8,755 nt of DNA from Pseudomonadota bacterium (lineage in GTDB: Bacteria > Pseudomonadota > Gammaproteobacteria > Pseudomonadales > UBA5518). The translations under genes were made by a program, and so were the position numbers. The stretch covers positions 263 to 9,017 of the forward strand of contig JAKJFB010000098.1 in NCBI GenBank assembly GCA_022705125.1, in the 5' to 3' direction. Each line of letters opens with the position of its first letter. The first letter of the stretch is position 1. The notes under the pieces were generated by a model. That model did not search any database. It saw only the letters and a list, made by a program, of their open reading frames with translations, and was not told the origin of the DNA. Positions 6,096-8,755 of this stretch are shown piece by piece.

Positions 6096-6590
6096 ATGGA
6101 TATCCGCAAGATCAAGACCCTCATCGAGCTGCTCGAAGGCTCCGATGTCACCGAAATCGAAATCTGCGAGGGCGAGGAATCCGTGCGCATCAGCCGCGGC
6201 CATGCGCAGCCGGTGTACGCCGCGCCGCCGATGGCGATGCCGTTCACGGCGGCCCACCCCGCACCGGTCGCCCCTGCCGCTGCATCCGCCGCGACAGCGC
6301 CGGCGGCGCCGGCGGGCGCCGCTCCGGCTGCCGCCGCGGCCCCGGCCGCACCGGCCGGCCATGCGCTGAAGTCGCCGATGGTCGGCACCTTCTACCGCTC
6401 GCCCTCGCCCGGCGCCAAGGCCTTCGTCGAGGTCGGGCAGAGCGTGAAGGCCGGCGAGGTGATCTGCATCATCGAGGCCATGAAAATGATGAACCACATC
6501 GAGTCCGACAAGGCCGGCACGATCAGCGCGATCCTGGTCGAGGACGGCCAGCCGGTCGAGTTCGACCAGCCGCTGTTCAGTATCGTCTGA
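6096..6590 (+). CDS. accB: Biotin carboxyl carrier protein of acetyl-CoA carboxylase
   Basis: AccB carries the biotin that AccC carboxylates and the AccAD transferase then uses to make malonyl-CoA, the committed step of fatty acid synthesis. The 164 residues comprise a conserved N-terminal segment ([14 protein letters not shown] onward, about 1-36), a flexible Ala/Pro linker (about 41-89), and the C-terminal biotinyl domain (about 90-164). The biotinylated lysine is K130 in [25 protein letters not shown] at 93-110 corresponds to the thumb region that marks AccB-type carriers. The linker is slightly longer than in the 156-residue E. coli protein. GAAGGG lies six bases before the ATG, a good ribosome site. 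It is flanked by aroQ and accC in the classical order; in E. coli accBC expression is autoregulated by AccB, which is not testable here. Confidence 0.97.
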   Translation: MDIRKIKTLIELLEGSDVTEIEICEGEESVRISRGHAQPVYAAPPMAMPFTAAHPAPVAPAAASAATAPAAPAGAAPAAAAAPAAPAGHALKSPMVGTFYRSPSPGAKAFVEVGQSVKAGEVICIIEAMKMMNHIESDKAGTISAILVEDGQPVEFDQPLFSIV

Positions 6591-6625
6591 CGATCGGCCA
6601 CCGCCCCAGCACAGGATCGCCATTT

Positions 6626-7966
<1,341 letters not shown>

Positions 7967-7972
7967 CTCCCG

Positions 7973-8755
7973 ATGGGCTGGCTGCAGCTGCGCCTGGTAG
8001 CGACCGCCGACCGCGTCGAGGTGGTGGAAGACGCGTTGCTCGCTCTCGGTGCGCTGTCGGTCACGCTCGCTGACCACCGCGACGTGCCGATCCTCGAGCC
8101 CGGGGTCGGCGAGACGCCGCTGTGGCCCGAAGTCGACCTGGTCGCGCTGTTCGACAAGGACACCGACACCGCTGCCGTCGGCGCGGCACTCGCCGAACTG
8201 CTGGGCGAGGCAGCGCGCGAATTGCCGTGGGAACACCTCGAGAACCGCGCCTGGGAGCGCGAGTGGCTGCAGTATTTCGCGCCGCTGCGCTTTGGCGAGC
8301 GCTTCTGGGTCTGCCCGAGCGGCACGGAATCTCCCGACCCGGACGCCATCGTGATGCACCTGGATCCGGGGCTCGCCTTCGGCACCGGCACGCACCAGAC
8401 CACGGCGCTCTGCCTGGAATGGCTCGCGACGCACGAGATCGCCGGCCGCGACGTGATCGATTACGGCTGCGGCTCCGGCATCCTCGGCGTGGCGGCGCTG
8501 CTGCTGGGCGCCGCGAGCGTGCGCGCGGTCGACATCGACCCCCAGGCGCTCACCGCTACCCGTGACAACGCGGCGCGCAACCGCATCGATCCGGCGCAAC
8601 TGGTCGTGGGTGAACCCGCGCTGCTCGAACGCGCCGCGCCCGCGGGGCTGCTGCTCGCCAATATCCTCGCCGGGCCGCTGATCGAGCTGGCGCCCTCGCT
8701 TGGCGCGATCACGGCGGAGGGCGGCACGCTGATCCTCGCCGGGCTGCTGGAGGCG
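7973..8755 (+). CDS. prmA: Ribosomal protein L11 methyltransferase, C-terminus cut by window edge
   Basis: PrmA trimethylates ribosomal protein L11 using S-adenosylmethionine in the cytoplasm. The first 261 residues are visible of about 290 expected. The N-terminal substrate-recognition domain (about 1-90, MGWLQLRLVA onward) is followed by a linker with RAWEREWLQYFAPLRFGERFW-type residues (92-112), the family block LDPGLAFGTGTHQTT (130-144), the SAM-binding motif VIDYGCGSGILGVAAL (161-176), the acidic VDIDPQAL (186-193), and the motif-IV-like ANILAGPL (229-236). The sequence is open to the last base, so the end is artificial. The ATG at 7973 lies six bases after the accC stop with no clear Shine-Dalgarno, suggesting translation coupled to accC. 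Placement directly after accC matches the pseudomonad-type order. Confidence 0.96.
   Translation, partial: MGWLQLRLVATADRVEVVEDALLALGALSVTLADHRDVPILEPGVGETPLWPEVDLVALFDKDTDTAAVGAALAELLGEAARELPWEHLENRAWEREWLQYFAPLRFGERFWVCPSGTESPDPDAIVMHLDPGLAFGTGTHQTTALCLEWLATHEIAGRDVIDYGCGSGILGVAALLLGAASVRAVDIDPQALTATRDNAARNRIDPAQLVVGEPALLERAAPAGLLLANILAGPLIELAPSLGAITAEGGTLILAGLLEA

Overview
The window is about two-thirds G+C, densely coded, and carries conserved chromosomal genes in an order typical of Gammaproteobacteria. The strongest taxonomic clue is the run dsbD - aroQ - accB - accC - prmA, known from pseudomonads and relatives; E. coli keeps aroQ/accB/accC together. A bifunctional PBP1b, a PCuAC copper chaperone and a DUF2333 protein fit the same class. 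The genus cannot be set from the sequence; a high-GC lineage near Chromatiales, Xanthomonadales or Pseudomonadales is an inference. I see no insertion sequence, phage gene, CRISPR array, tRNA or rRNA.

Layout. (1) Positions 1-851, minus strand: 5' part of mrcB (PBP1b), cut by the window edge. (2) 852-980: divergent intergenic region with a good candidate promoter for the rightward gene. (3) 981-1991, plus: PfkB-family, adenosine-kinase-like sugar kinase. (4) 1992-2054: short convergent intergenic region with two tandem palindromic units of a REP-like type. (5) 3566-2055, minus: two-gene unit, a secreted PCuAC copper chaperone followed after 3 bases by a DUF2333 membrane-anchored protein of unknown function. 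(6) 3567-3717: divergent intergenic region with a promoter and leader hairpin for dsbD. (7) 3718-8755, plus: dsbD, then after a 148-base gap with a second candidate promoter, aroQ, accB, accC and prmA (its 3' end is outside the window) closely spaced.

How the genes work together. DsbD carries electrons from cytoplasmic thioredoxin to periplasmic thiol proteins. The divergent PCuAC protein handles periplasmic copper, probably for cytochrome oxidase assembly, so this is a plausible envelope redox/metal pair. AroQ makes 3-dehydroshikimate in the shikimate pathway, AccB and AccC form the biotin carboxylase half of acetyl-CoA carboxylase, and PrmA methylates ribosomal protein L11. These look like one growth-linked operon. 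Three rightward promoter candidates share a -10 element followed directly by a GC-rich GCGCC-type discriminator.

There is no evident new multi-gene system. The points most worth a second look are a symmetric cysteine pair in the copper chaperone, the tandem palindromic units at 1996-2045, the shared promoter architecture, and the DUF2333 gene coupled to the copper chaperone.
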